A DNA stretch of 64,000 bases, taken from contig OZ023213.1 in NCBI GenBank assembly GCA_963995525.1, positions 23,820,598-23,884,597 of the forward strand, read 5' to 3'. The stretch is from Escarpia spicata (taxonomy: Eukaryota; Annelida; Polychaeta; Sabellida; Siboglinidae). Below the pieces are notes generated by a model. It was not told the origin of the DNA and made no database searches. It was given only the letters and a program-made list of their open reading frames with translations. Below are positions 11,164 to 23,507 of this stretch, one piece after another (the first letter of the stretch is position 1; every line of letters begins with the position of its first letter). A program made the translations under genes and the position numbers.

Positions 11164-12254
11164 TGAAAATAGGCTACTCGAGTGTCTGTGCGACCTGGGT
11201 CAAAATATCTGTAAATCACTGCCATTGTTACCCCAGCGGGTGATGCAGGCAACATACCCGGCAACTTACAGACGGATTGCTTTGATATCGCCGTGGTGTA
11301 ACTCAAACACGCTATAAATATGATGTATTCATCTACGAAATCACAACTAAACACGTGTCGTCATTAAGCTTTATTAGATAGATAATTTACAGATTGCGTG
11401 CTACAAAGTTGTATAAATTATGCATTAGACAAATTTGCCAGATGTTCACATTTAATGTTTGGTTGTCCTGTGTCAACTGTTACGTACATGTTTCATGTAA
11501 TTATGTCGTCTTTGTAAATACAGTGCTCTCCACTATCTCCATATAACTCGAACTCGGTTAAGTCGATTTTCGCATAAGTCGACTCTTTTTCCTTTCCCGG
11601 CTGTCTTTGTATCTCTTATAGTATCAGATAATCCGCACAAGTCGACTTCTCTTAACACGCTCATATTTCTTATATTCGGTTAACTCGAATTTTGTAACTT
11701 TCTACTACAAAACAATGAAGTGTCGTGCGCCCGATATAAAACGTTATTACCATATTGGTAGAGATTTTTTTTAAGGATTTAGTTATTTTTACACATCGAC
11801 CTTTCTCTAATTCTCTCACTGCTACACAATGTGTGCGCATTTTTGCATGTGCATCGGAAAAGCGCTGACTTCGCGCAAAGTTATCCAATGACAACGTACA
11901 AAGCAAAAAGCTTAGATCCTGATAAGTGGAACTTTTGACAGGTAGAAGTATTTCCATATGTACCTGCAGGTTCGACTTATTCGGAGATTCTCCTGAGGAA
12001 AGTTAATGAAGATTATTGTACAAAGTACCCTCATTATTGGAAGGTGTAATTGTTTGCATTCGTATTATGTAGCCAAGTGCTTTAAGTAACTTATTGCATG
12101 GATTATAAGCATGATGTAGCTGTTTTTGTTATAGAAAATATAACCATATAATGAAGGCCTCGTTTCAGGCACTTGGATAAACGAGAATATTATCTGAAAA
12201 GAAACAAACGTAGGCATTCCCCTACTAAAAGTACTAGCATTGACACATTTTTGT
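11164..12254. other. Segment absent from the inverted copy; contains a possible pogo/Tigger-like remnant
   Basis: Compared with the inverted copy (35190-38540), about 1.09 kb is extra here. In that copy the sequence equivalent to 11163 is followed almost directly by the sequence equivalent to 12255. Within it, 11521-11997 starts 'TACAGTGCTCTCCAC' with repeated 'ACTCGAA', 'TAAGTCGA' and 'TTAACTCGAA' motifs, and ends with a reverse-oriented 'TTCGACTTATTCGGAGA'. Such subterminal motifs are seen in pogo/Tigger-type elements. No transposase is visible. The rest is unassigned. Confidence 0.35.
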
Positions 12255-13345
12255 ATGTAATATATGTTCGTGTTTGCGCTCGTAGGTCACGTTGACCTTT
12301 GCTGCTGCCAGACACCCTGGCTGTCATCGTAGATATCTGCGTGTCCCATTAAATGTGAGGATTCACAATAGCAAAATGTCTTGACGTGTATATTTGTTCG
12401 GCCACATAAGTAATCCATCAGTGGCGCTCTTTTCAAAGTGTGGACAATCCCCGATGTTATACGTACCCCATCTTTTACTCTTTCTCTCCCGTGGCGCCTG
12501 TATTCTCTCCGGGTGTCTGTTTACTCAGGAGATGTCCCGTCTGCCTCCTTGATGAATCGGCATCAAACACACCCGTATTTAATGATTGTTTTATTTACCA
12601 TTTATACCACGTAGTCTATAGACACACCTAGACGATTCGTTGTCTCGCTGCTAGGTATAAATTACTAATGATATATAGTATTATGAACAGTTTGGGTTGG
12701 AAATTGTCGGTAAATCCCAAATTGCGTCTTCGTTTTATTTTGCATATGTAAATGCGACGCTGAGATACCAGATAAATACGATGATTCGTACATGGATCTT
12801 TATACCAGACACTACCTAGATCGGCCGTGGCGACAGAGACTACACTGTGAGTACCTTGACGTCTTCGTCAGTTTGCTAAGTAACTTTGCGCGGACGTAAT
12901 AACTTACTAAATCAGCAGGTGTATTGTGTAAAACATCTATTTATGTTTATTTATAATTGATTTTATATATAAAAACGATCTGTCTGCTTCGTTAGCAAGA
13001 AACCTCCTCCTTGTGGAGCGCAGTTGTGCAGTGGCTAAAGCTTCGGGCTCTCGACCGAGAGAACCCGAGTTCGATTCCTGTGCTGTGGGGTCGAACCTTG
13101 TGCACATTTGTTCACTCTACGCAACTCCAGTTCATTCATCTGTACGAATGAGTACCTGGCTATAGACGGTGGTGGATATATTTGTGTTCGAATAGTCCTC
13201 GCGCATTAATTGCAGTGTGGCTGGATGCTTCCCAGAGAAGTCGAGATGGTGTTCGATTGAACAGGTCTGGCAGGAAATAAAGTGTAAAGCGCTTTGAGCA
13301 GTCCTGAGCTCTGGATACGGCGCTATATTTAAGAACTTATGCTAG
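12255..13345 (+). repeat. Composite dispersed/segmental repeat at the left end of unit A, copy 1
   Basis: The sequence starting 'TGTAATATATGTTCGTGTTT' and running through the tRNA-like SINE to about 13345 recurs at 40529-41590 (direct). It recurs as an inverted copy in three pieces: 38440-38292, 37161-36931 and 35651-35190. All three copies begin at the same base context, so 12255 is a real repeat boundary. No coding capacity is evident. Whether it is one mobile element with a SINE inserted, or a duplicated genomic segment, cannot be settled here. Confidence 0.75.
13005..13345 (+). repeat. tRNA-derived SINE with CR1/L2-like tail
   Basis: A tRNA-like head has a plausible A box ('AGTGGCTAAAGC') and a good RNA polymerase III B box ('GAGTTCGATTCC', about 13069-13080). 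It is followed by a body containing 'GAATGAGTACCTGGCTATAG' and a tail 'AAAGCGCTTTGAG...GGCGCTATATTTAAG'. Such a tail resembles the 3' ends of CR1/L2-type LINEs, which would supply the retrotransposition machinery. The same unit is found at about 41275-41580 and, on the minus strand, at about 35190-35450. It is too degenerate in the anticodon arm to be a tRNA gene. Confidence 0.7.
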
Positions 13346-13751
13346 AGCTTGAAGCTAAAGCTTTAACTATTAGATAGACATTCGCAGAATCAGTTTACTC
13401 AGCTGCATGAATGAGTACCTGGCTATAGACAGCTGTAGTCTTGATTGTGGGAGCCACGCCGATCTCACCTTGTTCAAAGAGCAATTCAACGAACTGTTTT
13501 GGTATTTCAATGTTCTGTATTCCATTAGAACGTTCCGTAGGCGCAAATTGCGAATACAGTTTAGGGTTACATTTCGTTTCTGTTCGGGCGAAATTTCAGA
13601 ATTGGCGTTCAACGCGTTTTGCCATGAAACCTTTCAAATGATGCATAGTGTGCATGATTGTGTTCGTGCATGCGTGCGGGCGGGCGTGAACTGTATTTAC
13701 TTGTCAAAGTCATTTATTACTTCCAGTTATCAACGACGTTCAGGTAGAAGT
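13346..13751 (+). promoter_or_regulatory. Conserved upstream region of gene A (presumed promoter/5' UTR)
   Basis: About 400 bp before the start codon aligns closely with 41600-42015 in front of gene B, including 'CACCTTGTTCAAAGAGCAAT' and a GC-rich 'GTGCATGCGTGCG' stretch. No clear TATA box or initiator is seen. A 'TTATTACTTCCAG' about 30 bp before the ATG could be the acceptor of a 5'-UTR intron, which would move the true promoter further upstream. The promoter call is an inference from position and conservation only. Confidence 0.35.
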
Positions 13752-15508
13752 ATGAAATCTCACGACGCTCTGATCGCTGTCGCCATTTTGGTGCTGATAG
13801 GAACTGCAGCTTCGTTGGATCCATGTAAGGTGCGTCACAGACTTTAATTAACTAATTTTTTGTGTGCTAGCAACATACATGTGTTTAACATATTTTTTTA
13901 TTGTTGGGCAATGAATCGTGGTTGATGTGTAAAAAGAAATATAATTATTTTAACTTGCTGAGTGACCGTGTTTTGCACGGATGAAAAAACAGCCAATAAT
14001 CCATTGTACATAACGACGCGGTTATGCCTACTGATATAATATGAACATAGAAAGCGGTTCTCAGATAAACAGTTATTGATGGCACAATTAAGAGCATTGT
14101 CAATTTACCCATCCATTACCTAATCTCCACCATTTTAATCCGGCCCACCTCAATAATCAAGGGCATTTTTTTAAACTGAACCTTTTCCCTGATTCCTGCG
14201 ACACAGGCTTAGTTTTGTATTAAAACGCCCTTGGCCAAGATTAAACTCGCGACAAAGACAAATATGCCAGCATTGCAACATAGACAAAGTAGACATAATG
14301 CAACCAACGACTCAACTACGTTTACGAAATAAATTAATTAATTTAGGTTAATATACAGAGTAGGTCCCTAATTTATAACTATATGTGTGGGCTTAATACA
14401 TGTTAGATATGTGCTACAATATGGTATATAGGTGCGCCTAGCCATGCATAAGCCTAAGCTAAGCATGAGGAGTCCAATAAAGAAATGTGTATTGCACTGT
14501 TATTGCGCCTCGCTGCAACGCTGCAGATGAATAACAAGCAAGTCGTAGGTCTTTTTAAAAGTGGTCAAGCATGCACAGGGGCCTACATGTAATTTACAAC
14601 TCAACTTTTTTATTGGCATGTGTTCCTAAAAGTTGTAGCTATAACTCTGTAGAGTTACATTTAAATTGCCATAACTATTTATGTACGAAATAATACGGGG
14701 TTTGTACTTACGCGAAATATCCATTTTTGGCGTTCATACGCGAAGTCGAACTGCAGATCCCGCGTAAACCTGATTGGATCGCAAATGCTGTGACGTAGAA
14801 CAAAATTAACTTTGCAGTTGGCGTATGTTTTAGGCGTCAAATGTGTGCTTATTGCGTTAATTAATCTCACTCCGGCGCCAATGTAGGTCTTCGGCAAAAC
14901 CTCAAGAGAGGTGCAACTGTAGATTTTGGACCCCCCTAGACTACCGTCTCTGGATCCATCCGTTTATGTTGAGCCTAGATAGTCAGTAAACATGGGACCC
15001 TGAATTTATTGCACTAGAACAAGCAATTTAAACAAGCATTTTTTTCCGATGAAACAAATTCGAAGTATTTTTCAATTACCTATCAAGTAAAACATGTCAA
15101 CTTGTTAATAATGATCGTCTTCGTCATTGCAGAAAAAGAGATGTCCAAGAGGCAAGGTATGCGTATCCGTTGTGTCGCCTTGCAAAAATCCCCCTTGCGC
15201 TCGGGTCGCCAAATGTCTACCAGCAAGTAAGTGGGTGTCACTGGGCGATAATGGGTCACAGCAGTTATGTCAAATTATCATCATGAATCTTCTGTTTGGT
15301 CGGTGTGAGACGTGCGTATATGGTGAATGTATGCGTGTGTGCGTGTGTGTGCGCGCGTATGCGAGTGTATGTATGCACATGTGTGCATTTGCATCAGGTG
15401 TGTATACACACTCGCGCACAACACGCGCACACGCACACACGCACACACGCACACACGCACACACGCACACACGCACACACGCACACACGCACACACGCAC
15501 ACACGCAC

Positions 15509-15554
<46 letters not shown>

Positions 15555-15594
15555 ATATATGTATACACTCGCTGTATACGCACGTACACACACG

Positions 15595-15630
<36 letters not shown>

Positions 15631-15669
15631 AATGTATATATATATATATACATTTATATATATATATAC

Positions 15670-15726
<57 letters not shown>

Positions 15727-17490
15727 CATACATGCGCACGCTCACGCACGCATGCACGCACACACGCACCCCCCAAACACACAGCAGACACATGTATTCC
15801 ATCATGTGTTATTTTTTGTTATCACTCAGACACGCCCAGCCTGTGTCCAAGAGTGTTCTGTGCTCTGCAGTGCCAGAAAGGTTATTTGACGAGGTATGAC
15901 CACAACGGATGCATGACGTGCACCTGCTACAAGCCTTGCGAGGTAAGGTGATTTTTCGCGTATTGCATCGACGCCATGATGGTGCTGGGTTTAATTTAAA
16001 TACACTCTAACCAAGTTGAGTCGTGATTTTCGGAGGTAGACATAACATGTGTCCGAAAAGTCGCCACCGAGCTTTCCGGACCAACCGGGTGATCGGCTCG
16101 CAGTAACATTGGCAATACAAGGTCTCGATCTGGTGTCATCTTCTGGGGTAGTGAAAGCCAACGACCTGAGGCAAGTGTTGGCGATGGTACGAACCCGTAA
16201 GACCAAATGTACCCATGTTGTACGTCAGTACAGGCACAACGAATGATGCATGCGCGTCAATCTAAACTGATTCAGCCTAAACCAGACTGTCAACATCATA
16301 CGAAACATTACATTTGCGAGCTGTTTACGGCGTGCAACATCCTCTGCGTCTTATTTGCGGAATTTACTTAAGAGGGGAAAATACCCACGGAGGAAGAGAT
16401 ATTCAGGGTAAAGGATATACCCACGGTAGACGAATTGATACACCTGTGATTCACAACCTTATACGAGAATTTAAACTTAAAATTGTTTGCTGTGTTACCA
16501 GGAAATATCCTATGCAGTAGGTTACATTCGGGGGACATAAATATTGGACTGTAGCAGGACAACACATTTTGTAAAGTTTGTGGTCCGAGCAATAAATTAA
16601 AGGGACAAGGTTTATGTTTCTTTCTACCCTCAGTTAGCGGGCATAGTAATTTGTAACAGGAAGGCTGCTGCGTAGAACGTGGTGAAATTGAACAGGAAAG
16701 GGTGTAGCAGTTAATTCATCCAGACTCGGTCGTATTGCCAATAAAGCTTGTTTTAAAAGTAGATTTTTGTTTACTATTTGAACCTGTTCTCGTGGTCATA
16801 CCTTCAAACTGCGACCGTTGTTACTGGCTTACTAAACATAACTTGCAGGCAGTATACCTTCAACATGGTTAGTATAATCTTAAGAACATTATATTAATTA
16901 GTAGATGAAAAACTAGGAACATACTGCATCCTTTTAATGTTCCAGTTCCACGTATTATACAATATCACGTATTGACGTAAATAATCATATGGCAATAAGC
17001 GCGCGCGGTGTGTGTGTGTGCGTGTGTGCGTGTGTGCGTGTGTGCGTGTGTGCGTGTGTGTGCGTGCGTGCGAGCGTGCGTGCGAGCGTGCGTGTGTGTG
17101 AATGTGTGTCTGTGTGCGTGTGTGCGTGTGTGCGTGCGTGCGTGCGTGCGTGTGTGCGTGTGTATAATACATTTAAAACCATTCTTGACTAAACGTGATA
17201 ATGTGTTTTTCTTTTGTTCCAAAGGGGGTCAAAGTGTCACCGCAGAAGGAATGTCTGGCAAAGTACAGTCTCTATGGGAGTCGCGTAGTCTATAAGAGTA
17301 AGTAAAGATGACTCATTTGGAATTTCAAAAATGTGATTGACTCCTGGATATTTGAGAAAATGTTACTTATGTAGAATTTAGAGAGTTTGAGTATGTTGGC
17401 ACTTACTATCTGTCACGTGATACTTGTTACTTATTATTATATGTCTTGTTTGTTTCCCGTAATCGCAGCTATATATGCAGGTTGCATAAT

Positions 17491-17580
<90 letters not shown>

Positions 17581-19171
17581 TGTATATCTACACACACACA
17601 CATATATACATACAGCTGTATATATAATTTATACGTATTATATTACATATTATTAATATCATTATATATATACATTGTAAGTAATATATTTGATATTATG
17701 CATTTCAGATAAGAGGAAGTGCACAGCCAACGGTGATCCCCACTATTATACGTATGATGGCGCCGTGATTCACTACATGGGCACCGGTGAATTCACTATG
17801 TCCCAAAGGTCGGTGATGTGCCCCAACTTACAAGATTTTCAAGTGGTTGGGTACCAACAAAATATGGCCAGCCCAAGTGTCTCTTATCTTATGTGGATCG
17901 AGCTCCGCGTCGTATATTCACCGACTGTGCAAACGTGGGTGAAAATAGGTTCAGCTCTTCAAATCTGGGTGAGTATTTGGTTACTCATTGACGACTTCAT
18001 CAGCAAATTATATTGATCATTCCACAGATTTTTGCGTATGGACTTCTGTAGAATATGTTGTACTAAAGAATTCAATAGAAAGTATTCTATAGATTTAGAT
18101 AACATCCTAATGTTTGCGGATATATTTCTAAGAAATATTTTGTAGTATAATTGCTTGGTAAGAACAATTATTTTTACAACAAATTGTTTGCATTAATCCG
18201 CTCAAAACACTAAAAGACACACATTTTTAATTGCAACTATTACATAATAATTATCGCTACCAGTCTGGTATTGACAGCAAAGTGAGCTAAAACGTTTTCG
18301 TTTTTATAATTGTTACGTAAGGTTTGCGCAGAGACACCCATCCCAACGTAACGGTTAGTCACGCACACCCGAGCGCCACACCTGTACGCGTGGAATACCA
18401 CACGGATAATCCCCTAAGCATTAATAGGAGTAACATTGCAAAACCAGAAAACTGTGGCGCATGTCTAGTCTGACATTAGGAAGACATTCACGACCAAATG
18501 TTTTATTTCACTGATGCAGGTGACCTTGAACCATGGGATCCCGGTCGTGTTTAATGCTGGTGACCCCATGCCACCAGGAATCTCCACCATCAACACACTG
18601 ACGGGAGTAGTTGAGAGTAACTTTGGCGTCGTTGTTCAATTTGACGGCATACATGAAGGAACTATATGGATCCCGCTATTGTACAATAATTGTGTTGACG
18701 GTAAGAAGTGTGAAGGATATATATTCGTAAACATCATTGTAAATTATTCGGTATGTACATATGTAGTATGGTATTCACATGTTGCATTACTATCTTCGTT
18801 ATTATTATTCGAACAGCGTTATATCATTTCATTGCCGATGACATGTGACAGGGAATTTAGCTTACGGGTTCGATAGAATAAATGGTTTACAACATTAAGT
18901 CCAGAATAATTAATTGCCATGCTATACTGGGTATTATTTATTCAGATAATTACATATGTGATACGAATTAAATGAAGGATAAACACATAATTAATTATTA
19001 TTTCCCAGGTTTGTGTGGAAACGCTGATGGTATTGCCGCGAACGACTTCGTCAACCAGCCTAAAGTTAATTGTGGTTCTCTGCCAGAGAACAAAAAATAC
19101 TGGTGTGTCGGCAATAGCTGGCGTGTTGGCGGGCCAACTGATCACGAGCAGTGAGTGTGCTTCTTAAAATG

Positions 19172-19242
<71 letters not shown>

Positions 19243-22105
19243 CGCGCGCGCGCGTCTGTGTGCGTGCGTTCGTGCGCGCGTGAGTAAGTGTGCGAGTGTG
19301 AATGTGCGCGGGTTGCAGCGTGAGTGCGTATCTGTGTGTATGTATGTATGCATGTATGCACGTATGCACGTATGCACGTATGCACGTATGCACGTATGCA
19401 CGTATGTACGTATACATATATGCATGCATGCATGTATGCATGTATGTATGTAACGAAAACCTTTCGTTCAAATCGGTCATGCCACAACACAACAAATGGA
19501 ATATGCCAATGCCACGTTTTATCCAACAAATACATCCTGGCTACAGCGACTCTACATCGCTCTGTCAGCCACGCACTCCTCACTGCCTACTGTCAACGCC
19601 GAGCTCCAACTTTTCACTGCCGGCCTGTCGCTGTCTCCCAGTCACTGTAGGCAGCGTCCAGTCTATTCTTAGCCACCACACGTGGCTTGTTGCATTGACC
19701 TTCTATAGACTATACTCCATCCGCTAGGTCCACCTGCTCCCCAGTTAAAACTAGGCCGTCCAAACGCTGTTTCGCACTGTGATGTACCATGTTTTAGAAC
19801 GGTGGACAAGGTGAAGCTAACTTGCACCGCAAGGAATAAGAGGAAATTCAACGGTCTCAAGTACTGCGGAGCCCTTAAGAACAAGAGAGGCCCATTTGGC
19901 AAGTGTCTTAGGAGGAAGGTAAGTCTTTGTACATTGTTGAGTAACTGATTCATCGCCGAAATAAAACAGAAAAAAGTGAATGTATTATAGTTGGAGTCGA
20001 AATGTCCTTGGATCCTTTAACTATTGTACACCCATTGAACACTGGATGTATTCAACGGGAAACTTTCAAATTAAATTATAAAAAAATGCACGTAACTGGT
20101 TTAAGACCTATCTGGTGACCAATATGTCTTGATCTCTCCCGCAGGGTAAAATCGGACAGAATTCCTACAGCAGCTGCATGTTTGACACTTGTGCAAACCA
20201 GGTAGGTTATGTGGATTTACGACGTATGCATGTATACTGAGTATGCGTGCGTGCGTGTGTATGCGCGCGCGTGTGTGCGCGTGCGTTTGCGTCTGTGATT
20301 GTGTGCGCGCATCCTACCTATCGCAATCTTTTGACATTCTCTCGTACTGTCGGTCGTTCATCATTAGTCTTTTGTTGGTTTCCCTTCTGCACCTACCAAA
20401 GTCTACTGTTTGTTCATTCTTGAACAATCTCTCCTGTCTCGTTCTTAATTCCAGTAGTGGGTGCGGAAAGGTTTCAAAGGTATTCTAATCTATTTCCGAA
20501 TAGTGGTTATCAAAATTAATTATTAGTTTATTGAAACATTAGACGTAAGCCTACACAGATTACTTTAAATGTAACAAAATGCTATATATCTTAAATGACT
20601 ACCTTGGACGCTACAACGTATACCCACAAACCACTGCACAGTCTATACGCTAGGTATTTATCATTGCTATGAACGTATTATCGTTGTATTGTAGTACGAA
20701 CATACGAACTAAAGTATATTCATGAATCTATAGTGATGCTCTCTGGAGATGGGTTCACCATTCAATTCACCCACTGTGTCCATGTGTGCGCAGCAAACAC
20801 ACATGTGAATAACTCGAAATAACTACTTTAAAAAAATCATCGCCAAGTGGTAGACCACGGGACAATGGTTCAGGAACCTAGGTACCCGGGAGGAGATTCT
20901 CTTAGACTGCCTGCCCCACAGCGTTAGCGTACACTAGTTTGTAATACCTTTATTTACTTTGCTTTACCAGAAAGACATCCAGCTGGCGAAGAATCTTGCT
21001 TGCGAGAGCGTGGAAGCTTTCGCTAGAGACTGTGGGAAACTTGTCCAAAGGAACTGGAGGAAAAAAACGGGATGTCGTAAGTTCAAACACGTACATTCGC
21101 ATGTGCCGCATGCGACACATCACCATCGTGTTTATAATCAATCATCATCATCATCATCATCATCATTGTGCAGCCGTAGTGTCCCGTGGTTGGGCGAAGG
21201 CCTGTCGTTTCCAAATATGCCTGTCTTGCGCTATCTTCTGCCAGATGGTGCCCTTCGAGTACTCGTCTAGTTGGTCTCTCCACCGTCTCGCCGGCCTAGA
21301 TCCTTTCGTAAGGTCTCCAGGTTGTGATACGCGGTGTCCGTTGGTTAACCCGTAGTGTGCTGACTACCCAGGTCCACTTCTGTCGTCTGATCTGTTCTAT
21401 CACGTCTATGACCTATGTCTTCTCCTTTACCCAGATGTTTTTTTGTCTCCCAAAATTTGATGTTTAACATCATCCATCTTTGTTTATGTGTTTATAGTTG
21501 GTGCTTATAAAGACCGAATGCGTCACAGAAATAAACAAAGGTGGTTGAAATGTATTTTCGCCCAACGTTTAAGTCGGTTTGCCCATTATTGTTATGTTCT
21601 GATGTCAGTTCATTGTCACTTGCACTTCGGCATGGTTCAAAAATATTGCGAACACGGTTTCGGGCTGTTTAAAACGCACGCTGGTGGTGAGAACGGCGTG
21701 CACATTGTAGTAAAATAACTCCGTTATATTAATAAATGTATATAAACAAGGAACACACACACGCGCGTGCGCGCACACACACATGTACGCACGCCTTTAC
21801 GCACACACACGCACGCACGCACGCACGCATGCACGCACACACAGCATTTATTTTCCACACACACCTCGCACACGCCTCTGTCGTCTACAAGGTGTTGTGT
21901 CGTGTTTGCAGTGTGTCCTGGTGAGCTCGTGTGGACGACGTGTGGACGTGATTGCACTCGCACTTGCCGTAAGCCAACCATCAACTGCAGCTTCAAGTGT
22001 GTCGCGAGGTGCCAATGTCCTCGATCCAGACCCTTCCAGGAAGGCAAAAGCTGTCTTGACTTGGACAGATGCAAGAAGCTGAAATTCTGGCCGCAACCGG
22101 TCTAA
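13752..22105 (+). CDS. Secreted antistasin/VWD/C8/TIL protein, gene A (complete, 11 exons, 472 aa)
   Basis: The coding exons below join in frame with GT-AG introns: 13752-13829, 15133-15226, 15830-15942, 17225-17297, 17709-17968, 18520-18700, 19009-19150, 19798-19918, 20145-20201, 20971-21076, 21912-22105. Intron phases are 0,1,0,1,0,1,2,0,0,1. Residues 1-21 are a signal peptide (hydrophobic [15 protein letters not shown]). Residues 25-57 form a Cys-rich module ([14 protein letters not shown]..., CKNPPC). Residues 63-94 match an antistasin-like module with D-x-N-G-C-x-T-C-x-C. A VWD domain runs from C124 ([10 protein letters not shown]) to GLCGNADG at 267-274. C8 spans about 323-408 ([31 protein letters not shown]). 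A TIL domain at 410-462 has all ten cysteines. VWD-C8-TIL is the D assembly of mucins, von Willebrand factor and zonadhesin; antistasin and TIL families are often protease inhibitors. A role in mucus, adhesive, matrix or defence is inference. Exon borders were chosen by frame and by agreement with gene B. Confidence 0.9.
15305..15775. repeat. Intron 2 microsatellites: CGCA/CA and TA arrays
   Basis: Intron 2 of gene A holds a (CACACG)n/(CA)n array at about 15410-15552 followed by (TA)n-type arrays at about 15594-15730. The corresponding intron of gene B has the same order but different lengths, with a pure (TA)n run at 43623-43680. Open frames over these arrays are artefacts. Confidence 0.9.
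16010..16985. other. Intron 3 segment present in gene A but missing from gene B
   Basis: After exon 3 the two genes align to about 16010 (A) and 44212 (B). They align again at the GTGC/GTGT microsatellite near 16985 (A) and about 44290 (B). Gene A carries roughly 0.9 kb more. I recognise no family or terminal repeats in it, so whether it is an insertion in A or a deletion in B is open. Confidence 0.5.
16995..17165. repeat. Intron 3 (GTGC/GT)n microsatellite
   Basis: A TGTG/GTGC alternating array lies about 60 bp before exon 4. The matching array in gene B (44288-44340) is much shorter. Confidence 0.9.
17500..17690. repeat. Intron 4 (TA)n microsatellite
   Basis: A long (TA)n run at about 17500-17580 is followed by CA and TA variants, ending just before exon 5. 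Gene B has the equivalent at about 44692-44740. Confidence 0.92.
19170..19452. repeat. Intron 7 microsatellites: (GT)n, (CG)n and (TATG/CGTATGCA)n
   Basis: Right after exon 7 come (GT)n at about 19172-19234, (GC)n, then an octamer-like GTATGCAC array at about 19335-19410 and a TATG run. In gene B the same place has a nearly pure (ATGT)n at 46440-46597. Confidence 0.92.
19553..19600. repeat. Single copy of the 35-bp unit expanded in gene B intron 7
   Basis: This stretch contains one copy of the unit 'TCGCTCTG(T/C)CAGCCACGC' + 'ACTCCTCACTGCCTACT'. In gene B the same unit is repeated 24 times at 46721-47560. Flanking sequence on both sides is shared, so this is the unexpanded state. Confidence 0.9.
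21130..21485 (-). mobile_element. 3' end of an RTE-type LINE in intron 10 of gene A
   Basis: Read on the minus strand, the sequence translates in pieces to the C-terminal tail typical of RTE/BovB-type LINE proteins (GRP..RW and W..IA motifs). The sense-strand 3' end is a (GAT)n simple tail at about 21140-21165. The same insertion, better preserved, is at 49085-49470 in gene B, so it predates the duplication. Heavily 5' truncated and non-functional. Confidence 0.7.
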
Positions 22106-22184
22106 CAAATCGGTATCGTCGAAACACTTGAAGAAGATCGACGATGCCCGTTATTATCCTAGATGGCCTGTCCTTTCCGTGCTT

Positions 22185-22190
22185 AATAAA
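22185..22190 (+). terminator. Polyadenylation signal AATAAA of gene A
   Basis: AATAAA lies 80 bp after the stop codon, with GT-rich sequence downstream. A second AATAAA is at 22329-22334. In gene B the first site reads AATGAA and the second region is AGTAAA. Confidence 0.7.
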
Positions 22191-22199
22191 GATGTACTT

Positions 22200-22985
22200 A
22201 TTGTATCATAAACGACTGTAATTACAGCCTGTACCATGATCAGTAACCAGTCACTATTGTTATCAAAGCTAACATGAATGCCACTGACTCCATGTACACC
22301 TGTACCGAGAACTACATTGTGCAACGATAATAAAATATAACCAATGAATTTACACTCCGTTGCATTTATATGATGTGCACCGGTATGTCTAAACATGCGT
22401 TTCCTATCAGGGCTCAGACATTACTAAAATTTCAAAAACGAGGAAGTTAGAAGGGCCAAGGCTATTCGCCCATTATTTGTTCAGTTAAACGGTAATGGCA
22501 CTAAAGGTAACGCAGGAAAACACTATTTAAACATCCACTATGTGGCTTTGGTTCAAAACCCCTTCCGTACGCCAAATGGTTCCTCTGAGGGGACTTTGAT
22601 TAATCATTAAACAAGTGTCAGACAAAGAAACGATAGTTGGCTTCGTGTTAATAAGTTTAATAAAATACTGTGCGTAGACAACATGCTTTTGAATCAATGA
22701 AAGTTTGAAACTAGGATTCCATATGTGCAGAACAGCGTAGGAAACGCATGCGGAAAGGGGACTACCTCTGTAGTAACGTCACCACTGGGAATTTCGTATC
22801 CGATTCCTGTGCAGATACAATTAGAATCGCCACATGGAGCGATTAAAACTCCTATGTATTTTTTTTAATTTCCACTCTGCAGTTTATTCGTTATTTTTCC
22901 ACACCCGCATACCGTATCCGTACATATGGAATCCTAGTTTTATTCAAAATATATAATTTAGGAAAACGTCCTTATACGATAACAA
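22200..22985. other. 3' flank of gene A, no gene
   Basis: Non-coding DNA that aligns with 50225-51040 downstream of gene B. It contains the motif pair 'AGGATTCCATATGTGC' and 'CATATGGAATCCTAG' (about 22712 and 22926), a short inverted repeat about 215 bp apart that is also present in unit B (about 50758 and 50989). I see no ORF or RNA gene. Confidence 0.5.
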
Positions 22986-23027
22986 TAACGAAGACACACT
23001 CACTCGCTCACTCACTCACTCACTGAC

Positions 23028-23414
23028 ATATATGACGTGGGACTCACACACGCATGCACACAGCACGTACTCACACAATCACGCGTGCACAATATGCACT
23101 CACATACACACTCTCTCATTCACTCACTCACTCACTCACTCACTCACTCACTCACTCACTCACTCACTCACTCACTCACTCACTCACTCACTCACTCACT
23201 CACTCACTCACTCACTCACTCACTCACTCACTCACTCACTCACTCACTCACTCACTCACTCACTCACTCACTCACTCACTCACTCACTCACTCACTCACT
23301 CACTCACTCACTCACTCACTCACTCACTCACTCACTCACTCACTCACTCACTCACTCACTCACTCACTCACTCACTCACTCACTCACTCACTCACTCACT
23401 CACTCACTCACTCA

Positions 23415-23505
<91 letters not shown>
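23028..23505 (+). repeat. Anchor plus (TCAC)n and (CA)n array, unit A
   Basis: An anchor ('CGTGCACAATATGCACTCAC' and 'ACACTCTCTCATTC') precedes about 310 bp of (TCAC)n to 23418 and then about 85 bp of (CA)n to 23505. The anchor is shared with 38600-38670 and, inverted, with about 10990-11090. The open frames (cycling LTHS) are artefacts. Confidence 0.93.

Positions 23506-23507
<2 letters not shown>

Noticed and set aside
13020..13095. Functional tRNA gene
   Set aside because: The B box is good, but the anticodon arm and acceptor stem do not form a proper cloverleaf, and the sequence continues into a SINE body with a CR1-like tail that is repeated elsewhere.
16049..16246. 65-codon open frame in intron 3 of gene A
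   Set aside because: No homology recognised, no counterpart in gene B, and similar length arises by chance.
21767..22105. Unspliced frame running from intron 10 into exon 11 of gene A as a separate small gene
   Set aside because: The part upstream of 21912 is CA/GC microsatellite; the TIL domain is the last exon of gene A with a proper acceptor.
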